Source: an uncultured Eubacterium sp. | GTDB lineage: Bacteria; Bacillota; Clostridia; Lachnospirales; Lachnospiraceae | Direction: 5' to 3' | NCBI GenBank assembly: GCA_910577225.1 | Contig: CAJTMV010000006.1 | Location: 62,001-126,000 of the forward strand | Length of the DNA stretch: 64,000 nt | Position numbers and translations under genes: made by a program | The notes under the pieces: model-generated | Told to the model about the DNA's origin: nothing | Databases searched by the model: none | The model's input: the letters and a program-made list of their open reading frames with translations, nothing else | In this document: piece after piece, positions 34,901 to 45,539 of the stretch | Numbering within the stretch: the first letter of the stretch is position 1 | How the letters are laid out: every line of letters begins with the position of its first letter

Positions 34901-35581
34901 ATGGCAGACAAACCGATGATTTATGTCGATGACGTGTCAAAATCATACCATAATGGAGAAATAACCAGCCAGGTATTCAATCACATCAGTTTTACCGTTG
35001 AAAAAGGAGAACTCGCCGCAATAACCGGAGATTCCGGAAGCGGTAAAACCACGCTGATGAATCTTCTTGGAGCGCTGGATTCGCCGGACAGCGGACGAAT
35101 TTTTATACATAACAAAGAGATCTCAAATATGAAAGCAGAACAGCGTACCCTGTACCGCAGAGAACATATCGGCTTCATTTTTCAGGATTACAACCTGATT
35201 CAGGTATTAAATGTTTACGAAAATATTATGCTGCCGTTACAACTGGGGCATAAACCGGCGAATGAGAAAACCATCAACTTTTTGCTGGATAAATTACATT
35301 TAACAGAAAAAAAATATTGTCTTCCTTCGCAATTATCCGGAGGAGAACAACAACGTGTCGCAATTATCCGCGCGCTGATACATCAACCGGACCTGATTCT
35401 GGCAGACGAGCCGACCGGTAATCTGGACAGCAAAAACACTGTCATCGTCGTAAAGCTGCTTGCTGCGCTTTGCAGGCAGTTTCAGCATACCACAGTCCTT
35501 GTCACACATAACATGCAAATTGCAAAACTATGCGATCGAAGAATTATTATCAAAGACGGCAGCATAAGACAGGAAAGGTGA
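34901..35581 (+). CDS. ABC pump ATPase, BceA-like
   Basis: 226-residue ATP-binding subunit. Walker A GDSGSGKTT, Q-loop in FIFQDYNLIQ, signature LSGGEQQR and Walker B ILADEPTGNLDS. The start ATG 34901 follows AGGTGG at 5 bases; a GTG at 34892 is within the binding site. It and the permease gene have higher GC than the island before them. No two-component pair is adjacent, unlike most bce systems. Because it follows the RiPP exporter in the same direction it could give self-immunity, but the GC change argues that it belongs to the older chromosome. Confidence 0.93.
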   Translation: MADKPMIYVDDVSKSYHNGEITSQVFNHISFTVEKGELAAITGDSGSGKTTLMNLLGALDSPDSGRIFIHNKEISNMKAEQRTLYRREHIGFIFQDYNLIQVLNVYENIMLPLQLGHKPANEKTINFLLDKLHLTEKKYCLPSQLSGGEQQRVAIIRALIHQPDLILADEPTGNLDSKNTVIVVKLLAALCRQFQHTTVLVTHNMQIAKLCDRRIIIKDGSIRQER

Positions 35582-35586
35582 ATGCG

Positions 35587-38052
35587 ATGAAACAAAATAT
35601 ACAGTATTTATGCAGAAAACTGGCTGTAAAAAAACTGTTGGAAAGCAAAGCGCAGACAATCTGCATGATTGTGTCCGTCATTTTGACTACCGTTTTATTT
35701 ACGACGGCATTTTCTGCTATTTTCTATTTTAAAGACAGCATAAGAAAAGTCGTGATGGAAAACGCTTCCTGGACTGCGCATGGAGCAGTTGCCGAAGTAA
35801 CGGACGAACAATATGAGACAATGAAGCAAAATCCCGACATTTCTGATATCAGCTGCTATCAGCATCTGGGGTTTTTAAAAGAAGAAACGCAGGATGAAGT
35901 GGTCGAAATAGAGTATAGTGAAGATACCATTGCCAAATGGATGAATTTTGGTCTGTCCTGGGGCAGGATGCCTTCGGAAAAATACGAAGTAGCGCTTTCA
36001 CAGCAGCTTCTGACCAGCAAAAACATGCCTTCGGATTCTTCCGCAGAAGGAACACCCATTCATTTGCGGTACGAAATAAATGGAACGCGCAAAGAAGGCG
36101 ATTTTATCGTAAGCGGCGCCTATGAAAAAAAGCCGACTTCCAATGAAGTGTTGTTTGTATCACAGGCATTTTTTGAAGAGGAGCTTTTACAGGTATCCGG
36201 CGAGGAAAACAGGGATTCCATGCTCGGAAAAAGAGTTGTGGAAGTCATGTTTCCAGACACTTCCCATATAGATAAAAAAATGGAACAATTTGTCACACAA
36301 ACAGGCGTACAGGACCATACATGGTTCCTAAATCCTGCTTATGCTGACAATTCGCAAACAGATCCAGGTATTGCCGCTGCCATAGTATTCGTATTGTTTT
36401 TAATTATGTGCTGCGCTTATTTTATTATCAGCAATATTTTTTATATTTCCGTAATGCAGGATACCCGGTTTTACGGCTCTCTGTCAACGCTGGGGTTTAC
36501 GAAAAAAGAGATACGCCGGATGATTCGCATAAAATCAGATGTTTTGTGCCTGTTTTCCATCCCTGTCGGATTAGCATCCGGTTTTTTGCTTGTCAGAAGT
36601 TTTCTCCCAAAAATCATGCAGCCGTTTATCACCATAGACATCCGGGATATCCCGGGTCCTCTGATGTTTGTCTCCGCCGCGGTATTTGCTTACGTCACCG
36701 TACGCATCAGCTGCCGGAAACCTGCCCGTATGGCAGCGGAAATGTCTCCGATTCAGGCCAAAAGATATGTATCGGTAACATCCGGAAAGAAAAAATTTTC
36801 CAGAAATGGCCACAAAATATGGGTGATGGCATGGAAAAATGTTACAAGGGAACGCCTGAAAAGCGTTTGCATTATCTGCTCTGTTATGATTTGCATCGTA
36901 CTGGCATCTTTTTTCTACACCATGTCCAGGGGATTGGATATGGATATCTATTTACAAAATGCAATCCGTAATGATTTCATTGTAGGAGGAAGCAGCTATT
37001 TTAACCGGATGGAACCTGATCCATCGGCAATCGACGCAGTCCTGTTGCAGACATTAAAACAGGCCGACGGTATTACCCAGTCCGGCGGCGCATGTATGTG
37101 TGAGCTGGATGTTCCTCTGGACGACAAAGCATATCAAAAACTTCTGGAGATCGCAGGAGAAGATTATTTTTATGAGGACGGCGTAATGCACAACACGCTC
37201 GTTTACGGACTGGACGATTATATTTTCAGCCAGATGACTGCCACAAACGGTACTCTGGATCCGGAAAAATTTCAGACAGGTAATTATATCGTAGTCAGCG
37301 GTTTCTTTCAAAGTCCCGACAACGAAAGCTGCTATGAACCCGGCGACAAACTGAAACTGCCTGTCGGCGGCAGGATTGTGGAATATACCGTAATGGCTGT
37401 CAGTGAACTGCCATACGACTACACAGTCCGGCATCGCTACGCAGACAGCGTCGAACTATATCTGCCGTCACAGGAATGGATGATGCAGATGCAGTCACAG
37501 GATTACTATATGTATGCCTTCGATGTCACAAAAGAGTGCCAGCCGCAATGGGAAAATCAGTTATCCGATCTGGCAGACAGCGGACGTGAATTTGCCTATC
37601 AGTCCAAATCGACCTTTCGAAAACAATTTCAGGGATTTTCAGAAGGATTTCTTTTGCTTGGCATTGCCGTCAGCACCATTCTTGGCGTCATAGGACTTAT
37701 GAATTTCATAAATGTCCTGTACAGCAGCATTTATGACAGACGTCATGAGCTGGCTGTTATGCAGAGCATGGGAATGGGAACCCGTCAGGTATATGGAATG
37801 CTGATCGCAGAAGGCGGTTATTATATGCTGACAGCATGGATTTGCGGCATCCTTTTCAGTCTGCCAGTCGCATATTATATGATGGTCTCTCTGTCTGACA
37901 TCCGGTATTTTCACTACCGGTTTTATCCGCAGATATTTCTGATACCTGGGCTGATCGGATGTCTGACAGCGCTATGTGTGCCGTGTTTCATATTTTACAC
38001 AATGAATAAAAAAGAAGACCTTATTCATCGGCTGCGCTCAGGCCAAAGATAA
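35587..38052 (+). CDS. FtsX-type ABC permease, partner of the preceding ATPase
   Basis: 821 residues. A first transmembrane helix near 18-45, a large outside domain of about 200 residues, three helices near 265-385, then a second helix near 430-455, another outside domain and three helices at about 690-810. This duplicated FtsX plan is the same as in the permease at 16174-18675. Starts 5 bases after the ATPase stop, with AGGAAAGGTG upstream. Likely pumps or senses an envelope-active peptide. Substrate unknown; the two pumps in this window are clearly related but distinct. Confidence 0.9.
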   Translation: MKQNIQYLCRKLAVKKLLESKAQTICMIVSVILTTVLFTTAFSAIFYFKDSIRKVVMENASWTAHGAVAEVTDEQYETMKQNPDISDISCYQHLGFLKEETQDEVVEIEYSEDTIAKWMNFGLSWGRMPSEKYEVALSQQLLTSKNMPSDSSAEGTPIHLRYEINGTRKEGDFIVSGAYEKKPTSNEVLFVSQAFFEEELLQVSGEENRDSMLGKRVVEVMFPDTSHIDKKMEQFVTQTGVQDHTWFLNPAYADNSQTDPGIAAAIVFVLFLIMCCAYFIISNIFYISVMQDTRFYGSLSTLGFTKKEIRRMIRIKSDVLCLFSIPVGLASGFLLVRSFLPKIMQPFITIDIRDIPGPLMFVSAAVFAYVTVRISCRKPARMAAEMSPIQAKRYVSVTSGKKKFSRNGHKIWVMAWKNVTRERLKSVCIICSVMICIVLASFFYTMSRGLDMDIYLQNAIRNDFIVGGSSYFNRMEPDPSAIDAVLLQTLKQADGITQSGGACMCELDVPLDDKAYQKLLEIAGEDYFYEDGVMHNTLVYGLDDYIFSQMTATNGTLDPEKFQTGNYIVVSGFFQSPDNESCYEPGDKLKLPVGGRIVEYTVMAVSELPYDYTVRHRYADSVELYLPSQEWMMQMQSQDYYMYAFDVTKECQPQWENQLSDLADSGREFAYQSKSTFRKQFQGFSEGFLLLGIAVSTILGVIGLMNFINVLYSSIYDRRHELAVMQSMGMGTRQVYGMLIAEGGYYMLTAWICGILFSLPVAYYMMVSLSDIRYFHYRFYPQIFLIPGLIGCLTALCVPCFIFYTMNKKEDLIHRLRSGQR

Positions 38053-38182
38053 ACAAAAAAGTCTCAAAATAAATTGAAATTTCCGCGAATATCCTGTAAA
38101 CTATGTAATATCACCATGAGATATTTTACTCTGCCTTCCCCGGTCAGGAGCAGACAGGGTATACCGGAAGGAGCAGACAAAC

Positions 38183-39862
38183 ATGAAAAAAGCAATGAAC
38201 CAATCCACACTGACCATGATTCTAAACGGGATATCTATTCTCGCCCTGATCTTTATGGGTTTCGCTCTGTTTTCAAACAGCCACATACGTACCTTGTTAA
38301 ACAGCGCGAATGAAGAACGGTTTAACCTGACTTATAATGCCAACCGTTTTATGAACGGTTCCGCATACCTGACCAATGAAGTCCGTGCTTTTGCAGCAAC
38401 CGGCATACAGGAACACTATGATAACTACTGGAAAGAAGTCAACGAGTTAAAAAATCGGGACCTTGGCGTTGCGGCCATGCAGGAAATCGGAATTACTGAA
38501 GACGAACAGCACATGATCGACGATATGTTCGCCTTGTCCAACGAACTTGTTCCATTGGAAGAAAAAGCCATGAATCAGGTAACTGCCGGCGATCGGGAAA
38601 GTGCCATCAATTATGTAAACGGAACCGATTACAACAGTGCCATTGCACAGATCAGCGCCCTGAAAGAACAATTTCTGACCGCGCTGGATACAAGAACAAA
38701 GGCTCGCCTGGATGACCTGAACGGGCAGGCTGCTTTCATTCGGGTGGTAATGTCCGCTACCCTGTTTCTGATTGCAATCATTCAGCTGATGATTATGTTC
38801 GTTACAAACAAACGGGTAATGCGGCCTGTTGTAGCCGTCCGTGATCAGATGGGAGAAATCTCAAACGGGAATCTGTCCGCTGCGTTTTCTCTGGAACCAG
38901 ATACTTCTGAAATCGGAATGCTTGTCGCATCCATCCATGAGACAAAGCAGGAATTAAAAAAATACATTCAGGATATCGATCATACATTATCGCAAATGGC
39001 ACAGGGATCCATGGATCTTTCGATCGGCAACGACTATCGCGGCGAATTTCTGCCGATTCAAAATGCCATGCGTCAGATTATAGATTCTTTGAACCATGCG
39101 TTGTCACAGATTCGTACGACAGCCGAGCATGTGTCCGCCGAATCCGAACATATGGCATCCGGAGCAGAAAGCCTGTCCAACGGTACTGTTCGCCAGGCAT
39201 CTGCCGTACAGGAGCTGTCCGCCAGCATTCAGGAAATATCCGGACAGGTTGACCGCACCTCTTCGGATGCCGACGATGCCAGACAGGCCTCCGCAGATGC
39301 GGCCAGCCAGCTGCAGATCTGCAGTCAGAAGATGGAAGCATTATCGTCTGCCATGAACGATATTTCCAAAGCCTCCAACCAGATCGGCGGTATTATTAAA
39401 ACGATTGAAGATATTTCTTTCCAGACAAATATCCTCGCTCTGAATGCGGCCGTAGAAGCAGCCCGCGCCGGAGAAGCAGGAAAAGGTTTCGCGATAGTCG
39501 CAGACGAAGTACAGGATCTTGCAAATAAGAGCTCCGTATCTGCGCAGGATATCGCAGAACTGATTGAAAATTCCATGCAGCTGGTACGATATGGCTCTTC
39601 GCTGACCACCGATACTACGAACGCTATTTCAACCGTTGTATCCAGCGCCCAGAAATCTACCGAACTGGTAGACCGGATTGCCGAGTCTGCACAATACCAG
39701 TCCCAGTCACTCAGACAGCTGACACAGGGAATGGAACAGATTGCCGAGGTCGTTCAGACAAATGCATCTACCGCTCAGGAATCCGCGCAGTCTGCAAAAG
39801 AACTGCAGCAGCAGGCCGAAGAACTAAAAGTATCCGTACAAAGGTTCCGGCTAAAACATTAA
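38183..39862 (+). CDS. Methyl-accepting chemotaxis protein
   Basis: 559-residue chemoreceptor. Transmembrane helix 1 at about 13-33, an outside four-helix-bundle-like sensor of about 150 residues, helix 2 at about 190-212, HAMP domains, and a long coiled-coil signalling domain whose hairpin tip is [19 protein letters not shown], continuing [14 protein letters not shown]. The tip residues are those that contact CheA and CheW. No motility or che genes are in this window, so it relies on genes elsewhere. GGAAGGAG precedes the start. Ligand unknown. Confidence 0.95.
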   Translation: MKKAMNQSTLTMILNGISILALIFMGFALFSNSHIRTLLNSANEERFNLTYNANRFMNGSAYLTNEVRAFAATGIQEHYDNYWKEVNELKNRDLGVAAMQEIGITEDEQHMIDDMFALSNELVPLEEKAMNQVTAGDRESAINYVNGTDYNSAIAQISALKEQFLTALDTRTKARLDDLNGQAAFIRVVMSATLFLIAIIQLMIMFVTNKRVMRPVVAVRDQMGEISNGNLSAAFSLEPDTSEIGMLVASIHETKQELKKYIQDIDHTLSQMAQGSMDLSIGNDYRGEFLPIQNAMRQIIDSLNHALSQIRTTAEHVSAESEHMASGAESLSNGTVRQASAVQELSASIQEISGQVDRTSSDADDARQASADAASQLQICSQKMEALSSAMNDISKASNQIGGIIKTIEDISFQTNILALNAAVEAARAGEAGKGFAIVADEVQDLANKSSVSAQDIAELIENSMQLVRYGSSLTTDTTNAISTVVSSAQKSTELVDRIAESAQYQSQSLRQLTQGMEQIAEVVQTNASTAQESAQSAKELQQQAEELKVSVQRFRLKH

Positions 39863-39878
39863 TCTATACGCTTTCAGC

Positions 39879-39914
39879 CGCTGCACCTGCGATTATCATC
39901 CTCCAGGTGCAGCG
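39879..39914 (+). terminator. Hairpin after the chemoreceptor gene
   Basis: CGCTGCACCTG (39879-39889) and CAGGTGCAGCG (39904-39914) form a perfect 11-bp stem, followed by TCTTCT. The T tail is weak. Lies between convergent genes. Confidence 0.65.
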
Positions 39915-39957
39915 TCTTCTATGCATTCAGAAAACGTTCGCCGTTTTTCCGCTTTCC

Positions 39958-41820
39958 TTACGTCTGATCCAGATACAATCCTGCCTGTACCTTCCACATC
40001 TGCGCATATTTTCCGTTTGCCGCGAGCAGCTGTTCATGCGTCCCTGCTTCTATGATCCGTCCCTGCTCCATCATATAGATACAGTCTGCATCCCGTGCCG
40101 TTGACAGCCGGTGAGAGATAAACACTACCGTTTTATCTTTTGCAATTTCATTCATTTCCTGATTCAGCTGATATTCCGCCAGCGGATCCAGCGCGCTGCC
40201 TGGTTCGTCCATAATAATCAGCTGCTGTCTGCGATACAGCGTACGCGCGATTGCTACTTTCTGCATCTCGCCGCCGGAAAGGCTGACACCGTCTTTTTCA
40301 AACTCTGTCATAAGCGGCGTTTCAATCTGATAAACGAGCCGCTGATCCTGCAATGTAAAATGTGCTTCATACAACGCCTGTTCCACATCGTAGCTTTCTT
40401 TTTTTGTATTTTTGCCAATATCCATCAGTACATTTTCTTTCAGAGAAGCTGCATAGATCTTAAAATCCTGAAATACCGAACCGATCGAATGCCGGTAGGC
40501 TGTTACCTCATAATCTCTGATATCTGTTCCATTGCGGCAGATCACCCCGCTGTCCGGATCATACAAACGCAGCAGCAGCTTTACGAGCGTCGTCTTTCCG
40601 GAACCATTATATCCAACAAGTGCAATTTTCTGTTTTGGATGAATCTTTAAACTGATATTTTTTAACACCGGCCTTCCAGACTGGTAGGAAAATGTAACGT
40701 CGCGAATATCAAATTCTACCGGTTTTTCAGTATCGACTGGCAGATTGAGCCGCGATACGACGGTTGACTGTATCTGCACAAGACTGCGTATATGATGCAT
40801 ATAAGCCGAATTCTCCATCACCTTTTTCCAGCCTGCTATCATACTGTTTACGCTCAAAGAAACATAATCGACCGCTTTCAGACTGCTTAACGCGCCCGCA
40901 TAGGACAACGTATGCTGTACGAGCAGCTGATACAGTAACAGCGACCAGGATATTCCCTGCCATAAATAGGAACCGACCAGCGCATCCCTGATTCCGGCAA
41001 AGAAAAACAGTTTTTTCCCATATCTGCAATGAATTCCGCGAATTTTTTCCTGCGAACCGGAAAAATCCTGTCTGCATTTTTCCTGCATGTCTGGATACAG
41101 GCGAAGGTCCTTTGCATATTCGGACAGATAAAACACGCGGTTTTGATATTCCCGTTTCTGCTCATACGGGACACGTTCCATACGGGACGCCACGTTCAGT
41201 CTGTTTTCCCTGTCCGCCAGCCACAATTCCACGATCAGAGCCGCCACGGACACGGCCAGTATCAACGGATTAACCATTATACAAAATCCGATCGACAGCA
41301 CAAACCTCGTCGTATACGCACAATAAAGCTCCACCGTATCCAGATATCGATCGATACATGCATCTGACTCTTCCGTTGCCAGTATAAACTTCTGATAAAA
41401 ATCCGTCTCGTCATAACAGGCCAGATCCAGATCTTTCGTCCTTTCATAAAGATACATCCGAAATTCCCTGTGCAAAACAGGTAATAGTTTTGGCAGCATG
41501 GAATGCTTGTAATACGCAAACGTCACCGTCGAAACCGTAAGGATGGCCATAAACAGAAGCATACACCACAACACCCGGCTCCAGGCTCCTTCTCCGCCAC
41601 GCTCTGCAATTCCCAGCACATAATTCATGATCCAGACGCCTTCAAAAAAAATCGACACCTGCAGCTTGACGCTTTCAAATATATGCAAAATCATTCCCTT
41701 TGGCGAAGCGTTAAAACAAAGTCTGGTCAGAAACTTTTGCTCTGCCAGTATTTCCTTCATCGTCATTTTCTGCATGGCATCTTTTGTCCCCGCTTTTTTC
41801 CCCATTTTCATCTGATCCAT
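39958..41820 (-). CDS. ABC exporter half, second of a pair
   Basis: 620 residues. Long N-terminal cytoplasmic part with Met/Lys-rich start, about six helices, then the ATPase: Walker A GYNGSGKTT, signature LSGGEMQK, Walker B LIIMDEPGSALDP. The DEPGSALDP ending is unlike the DEATSALD of common exporters and is shared with the partner gene, so the two form a distinct subgroup. I start at ATG 41820, 6 bases after GAGGGG; the ORF extends to 41847. It follows the partner with a 62-bp gap. Substrate unknown; the position next to agr genes suggests a peptide. Confidence 0.88.
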   Translation of the reverse strand: MDQMKMGKKAGTKDAMQKMTMKEILAEQKFLTRLCFNASPKGMILHIFESVKLQVSIFFEGVWIMNYVLGIAERGGEGAWSRVLWCMLLFMAILTVSTVTFAYYKHSMLPKLLPVLHREFRMYLYERTKDLDLACYDETDFYQKFILATEESDACIDRYLDTVELYCAYTTRFVLSIGFCIMVNPLILAVSVAALIVELWLADRENRLNVASRMERVPYEQKREYQNRVFYLSEYAKDLRLYPDMQEKCRQDFSGSQEKIRGIHCRYGKKLFFFAGIRDALVGSYLWQGISWSLLLYQLLVQHTLSYAGALSSLKAVDYVSLSVNSMIAGWKKVMENSAYMHHIRSLVQIQSTVVSRLNLPVDTEKPVEFDIRDVTFSYQSGRPVLKNISLKIHPKQKIALVGYNGSGKTTLVKLLLRLYDPDSGVICRNGTDIRDYEVTAYRHSIGSVFQDFKIYAASLKENVLMDIGKNTKKESYDVEQALYEAHFTLQDQRLVYQIETPLMTEFEKDGVSLSGGEMQKVAIARTLYRRQQLIIMDEPGSALDPLAEYQLNQEMNEIAKDKTVVFISHRLSTARDADCIYMMEQGRIIEAGTHEQLLAANGKYAQMWKVQAGLYLDQT

Positions 41821-41881
41821 TTTTATCCCCTCATATTCTGCAGTCATTCAGACAATCGTTCCGATGCGATTGTTTGTTTCT

Positions 41882-43705
41882 TCATTCGGCATCTTCGGTT
41901 ACACAGGCCTGATAATTTTTTGCCTGTATACGATACAGTCTGGCATATTTTCCATTCTGCTCCATGAGCGCCCTGTGACTTCCCTGTTCCACAATCCGGC
42001 CGTTTTCCAGAAAAAACACGGTATCTGCGCCCTGCACCGAAGACAGTCTGTGTGAAATAAACAGCAGCGTCCGGTTCTCGCTATACTGCAGTATATTTTT
42101 AAACAACTGATATTCTGCAATCGGATCAAGTGCACTGCCTGGTTCGTCAAAAATCGCAACCGGACAGTCTTTTGCAAAAGCACGCGCTGCCAGCAGCTTC
42201 TGACTCTGCCCGCCCGAAAGCACGCGCCCCTCACTGGAAAACTCTCTGGTCAGCATGGTTTGTTCCTGTTTCTCCCAGGAACGTATTTCCTGTTCCATGC
42301 CGGCCAGATCCAGTGCTTTCCATATCGTTTCCGCATCCTGCCGCGGCGTTCGATGCGCACCCATCAGAATATTTTCTGCAACCGTGTCCGCAAAAATCTT
42401 ACCGTCCTGAAATGCCGCGGTAAACAGACTGCGATACGCACGAAGGTTGTACTCCCGAATATCGGTCCCATTGACCAAAACGGCTCCCTGATCCGGATCA
42501 TACAGACGCAGCAGCAGCCGGATCAGCGTACTTTTTCCCGAACCGTTAAATCCTACGATCGCGGCATGTTCACCCGCTTTTAATTCCAGGCAGACATCCT
42601 TTAATACCTGCCGATCCTTACGGTAGCCAAACGATACGTGGGAAAAAGTAATTGTCTGAATCGGCAGCTGCGGGATTTTACCATCCGCATCTTCCGGTAC
42701 TCCCGGCTCATAATTTAAAAATCCTTCGATCTGAGTCATATAATAGCTGTTTTTCACATTTTCCACCGCAGCTTCGGCACTGTACAAAAAATTCCACGTA
42801 TTACTGCGCATAAAATTTTGAAATACCGCCATTTCCGCAAACACCATCGTACCGCTGACAAGCGTACGGTAGCCTGCATACAGCAGCGAACCGTTGATCA
42901 GCAGCGTAAATGTAAAATACTGAAAACAGAAAAAATAAAAGATATTTTTAAGCGCATACCGTTCCGCCACTTTCTGTGTGGACTGTACCGCCCCGTCGTA
43001 CTTATGCCGCAGCAAAGAAAACACATTGCTCATGCGTATTTCCTTCGCATAATCCGCAAGATGTATCGTACGATTGACATAATCTGCAATCCGCACAAAT
43101 ACCATTGTTTCCCGTTCTCTCTGAAACACGCGCCGGCTTAGGATCCCGTTAAATACAAAATTGCCCAGAACCGGAAGCAGGATAAACAAAAGCGCAAACC
43201 GATCCTGCAGGAATATCAGATAAAATCCCACCAGCGCCATAAGAAACGATACTATCATATCACAAAATTCATGCAGCAGCCTGGGCGCCCGTGTCTTTGC
43301 CTCCCGAACAGCCATCATATACTGATTATAAAATTCACTGTTCTCATAACAGGCCAGATCTGCCTGACAGGCCTTTTGGTATAACAGATCGTTCATTCCC
43401 TGATAAAACCGCTCATCCGATATCGGTCCCGCAATATATGTATAATACTGGGTATACAGATGCGTAAGCAGCAGCGGCACGATCGCTGTCCACAGTATGA
43501 TCATCACATTGTAAAACTCCATCTTTTGCTCCGCCAGACCAAGGATGATCTGTACAAATAACGCTCCATAAACCAGATATTCATATAATGCGCAAAACCG
43601 TTCCGTAAATTCCAGCAAAATCCGTTTTTTATCAATCTGCCAGACAAGTTTTAACACAAACAGATGTGCATGAACAACCTGGCGAAAAGAATTGTCTGAT
43701 TTCAT
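41882..43705 (-). CDS. ABC exporter half, first of a pair
   Basis: 607 residues with six helices and an ATPase: Walker A GFNGSGKST, signature LSGGQSQK, Walker B VAIFDEPGSALDP. Both subunits have intact catalytic Glu, so neither ATP site is of the degenerate type, in contrast to the exporter at 2005-5549. Its 5' region carries a 21-bp-phased direct repeat next to the -10, which predicts control by a response regulator, and a leader hairpin. AAGGAAAGGGA precedes the start. Probably a heterodimeric exporter with the next gene. Confidence 0.9.
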   Translation of the reverse strand: MKSDNSFRQVVHAHLFVLKLVWQIDKKRILLEFTERFCALYEYLVYGALFVQIILGLAEQKMEFYNVMIILWTAIVPLLLTHLYTQYYTYIAGPISDERFYQGMNDLLYQKACQADLACYENSEFYNQYMMAVREAKTRAPRLLHEFCDMIVSFLMALVGFYLIFLQDRFALLFILLPVLGNFVFNGILSRRVFQRERETMVFVRIADYVNRTIHLADYAKEIRMSNVFSLLRHKYDGAVQSTQKVAERYALKNIFYFFCFQYFTFTLLINGSLLYAGYRTLVSGTMVFAEMAVFQNFMRSNTWNFLYSAEAAVENVKNSYYMTQIEGFLNYEPGVPEDADGKIPQLPIQTITFSHVSFGYRKDRQVLKDVCLELKAGEHAAIVGFNGSGKSTLIRLLLRLYDPDQGAVLVNGTDIREYNLRAYRSLFTAAFQDGKIFADTVAENILMGAHRTPRQDAETIWKALDLAGMEQEIRSWEKQEQTMLTREFSSEGRVLSGGQSQKLLAARAFAKDCPVAIFDEPGSALDPIAEYQLFKNILQYSENRTLLFISHRLSSVQGADTVFFLENGRIVEQGSHRALMEQNGKYARLYRIQAKNYQACVTEDAE

Positions 43706-43787
43706 GTTTACGATCCCTTTCCTTTTTGTACCATTCGTATACGTTCACTATTCCCCGTTTTCTTCCATTAAAAACCTGTTTTAGGAA

Positions 43788-43836
43788 AGCATGTCTGAAA
43801 ACAGCCGGTTTACAGACAACTATCTTCAGACACGCT
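43788..43836 (-). other. Leader hairpin of the ABC exporter pair
   Basis: On the minus strand AGCGTGTCTGAA (43825-43836) and TTCAGACATGCT (43788-43799) form a 12-bp stem with one mismatch, within the untranslated leader between the -10 at 43853-43858 and the start at 43705. A run of T lies about 20 bases later (plus A run near 43770). Possible attenuator. Confidence 0.45.
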
Positions 43837-43852
43837 TTGGGAAAGCGATATC

Positions 43853-43911
43853 ATCATAACACAAAGGAAAGAAACATGGGAGTTTTGTCTGCAAATTCGG
43901 GGATTTTGTCT
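43853..43911 (-). promoter_or_regulatory. Promoter of the ABC exporter pair with 21-bp-spaced direct repeat
   Basis: On the plus strand GGGAGTTTTGTCT (43878-43890) and GGGGATTTTGTCT (43899-43911) match at 11 of 13 positions and start exactly 21 bp apart. On the minus strand they lie directly upstream of, and overlap, the -35 position of a -10 TATGAT (43853-43858). Two sites two helical turns apart is the arrangement of LytTR and OmpR regulators. Confidence 0.6.
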
Positions 43912-43943
43912 CTGAATTTTGTATTGCCTGCCTGATTCACAGC

Positions 43944-43972
43944 AAAAAAGGTGTAATGTCTGTCATTACACC
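43944..43972 (-). terminator. Terminator of the agrD-agrC transcript
   Basis: GGTGTAATG/CATTACACC (43950-43958, 43964-43972) with a T run on the minus strand (plus A run 43944-43949). The stem overlaps the agrC stop codon. Confidence 0.85.
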
Positions 43973-45270
43973 TGGTTTCCTTCATAAATTTCAATCAGCT
44001 GCGTAAAATACTGATCCGCATATTCCGTATCCATGACCACATTGTCATATTTTCCAATCAGAGATTTCATATTATAAAGACCGACGCCCCTGCGCTCTCC
44101 CTTGGATGTAATTCCCAGATTACCCAGTCTGCTATAATCCATCTCTTTTTTGATATAATTATTCCGGATAATTATCGTAACCCCCTGCGGCGTTTTAATC
44201 ATGGCCAAATCCATACAGGGTTCCTCACATTCCTGACATGCTTCGATTGCATTATCCAGCAGTATACCGGCAATTCTTACCAGATCAAGACTATCCATAT
44301 TTATTTTTTCAATGCGCTCTGTTATTTCCAGACTGACTTTGATATGCATCTCCAAAGCATAGTTTATTTTGACGGCTGTCAGTCCTTTTAGCTCAACCAG
44401 GTCCAGCCTGTTCAGCCTGCTTATCACATCTTTTTCTTTGTTTAACAAAGCGCTTACCGGAAAAATATGTTTCTCATAATATGTTTTCAGTCCTTCGATA
44501 TCGTTATCCGTCAGATAGACAGCCATACTGGCCATTATATTGGCATAATCATGCCGGAATACCCGAATATTCTGATATAACTCTTCAATCTGAGACATAT
44601 ATTCCTGCAAATTATCATAAGAATTTTGTTTCATCGTGATTTTGGCATTTATTTCGTATTCTCTGATAATCATCGTAACCATAACAAACGTCAGCGCAAA
44701 ATAAGCGACATATAAACCAATACTAACAGCCAGCAGCTGCGGCGGAGAACCCGCCTGATTGGTTATGGTTATATGAATCGCAAAAACAATCATGCATAAT
44801 AACAAGTCGGTTCCTACCACTGCGGCAATCTTAGGTGACAGAAACAGAATTTGTTTCTTTTTTATTTCCCTTGCTTTTTTTGATATCCATCCGCATATGA
44901 TGAAAATTACGGGAAACTCCATTATCGAATAACAAAAATAAGTTATCCAGAGGTCAGCCGGTTCAATTCCCGCCAGTTTCCAGAAAAAATGAGATACGTT
45001 ATCCACAATTACAACTAACATATAAGAAAACAACAACAGGAAAATATTCCACAGTACATCTTCTTTTTTTAACCAGTAAATATAACATATCAGTGTCAGG
45101 AACATCGGTAACACGAACAAAGCGCCTGTTATCTCATCAATAACTATCATATAAAATGCCATAATTGCCGCAATAATAAGGTTATTCATAATTGTCAGTT
45201 TAAATGTCAGACACCTGTTAAAAATTAACAAATACGCAAATATACTCATACCTATAATCATTATATCCAT
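43966..45270 (-). CDS. agrC: AgrC-like sensor histidine kinase
   Basis: 434 residues. Six to seven transmembrane helices fill residues 1-205, as in peptide-pheromone receptors. The phospho-acceptor is His240 in VFRHDYANIM, and the C-terminal GHKL ATPase has NAIEACQEC (N box) and RGVGLYNMKSL (G box). It should sense the cyclic peptide made from agrD by agrB and phosphorylate AgrA. AGGAG precedes ATG 45270. It is downstream of agrD by about 270 bp, a gap with no supported gene. Confidence 0.9.
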   Translation of the reverse strand: MDIMIIGMSIFAYLLIFNRCLTFKLTIMNNLIIAAIMAFYMIVIDEITGALFVLPMFLTLICYIYWLKKEDVLWNIFLLLFSYMLVVIVDNVSHFFWKLAGIEPADLWITYFCYSIMEFPVIFIICGWISKKAREIKKKQILFLSPKIAAVVGTDLLLCMIVFAIHITITNQAGSPPQLLAVSIGLYVAYFALTFVMVTMIIREYEINAKITMKQNSYDNLQEYMSQIEELYQNIRVFRHDYANIMASMAVYLTDNDIEGLKTYYEKHIFPVSALLNKEKDVISRLNRLDLVELKGLTAVKINYALEMHIKVSLEITERIEKINMDSLDLVRIAGILLDNAIEACQECEEPCMDLAMIKTPQGVTIIIRNNYIKKEMDYSRLGNLGITSKGERRGVGLYNMKSLIGKYDNVVMDTEYADQYFTQLIEIYEGNQV

Positions 45271-45539
45271 TTTCTATACTCCTGCTTATCATATAAATAT
45301 CTTATCTTTTTATTTATTCTTATTTTAACAAAAATATCATCTTCGCAACTATCTGACTACATATAAATTCCAATAGATATAAAAATCTCCGGGCACACAT
45401 AGTAATTACCAAAAATACACTGGAGGGAAATATTATTGATTATTTTTACTATATACACTCGAAGATTCAGGCAGTATGATTCATTATTTATTTTTTAATA
45501 TCCTAAGTTAACAACTACATCTGTCATATATGATTGCAG

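Noticed and set aside
38060..38100. Sigma-D (flagellar) type promoter before the chemoreceptor
   Set aside because: TAAA and a GCGAATAT element are present but the spacing does not match the 15-base consensus, so I do not claim it.
43876..43935. 19-codon ORF (MGVLSANSGIL...) with a ribosome binding site
   Set aside because: It coincides with the 21-bp-phased promoter repeats of the exporter on the other strand, and its open frame is short enough to be chance.
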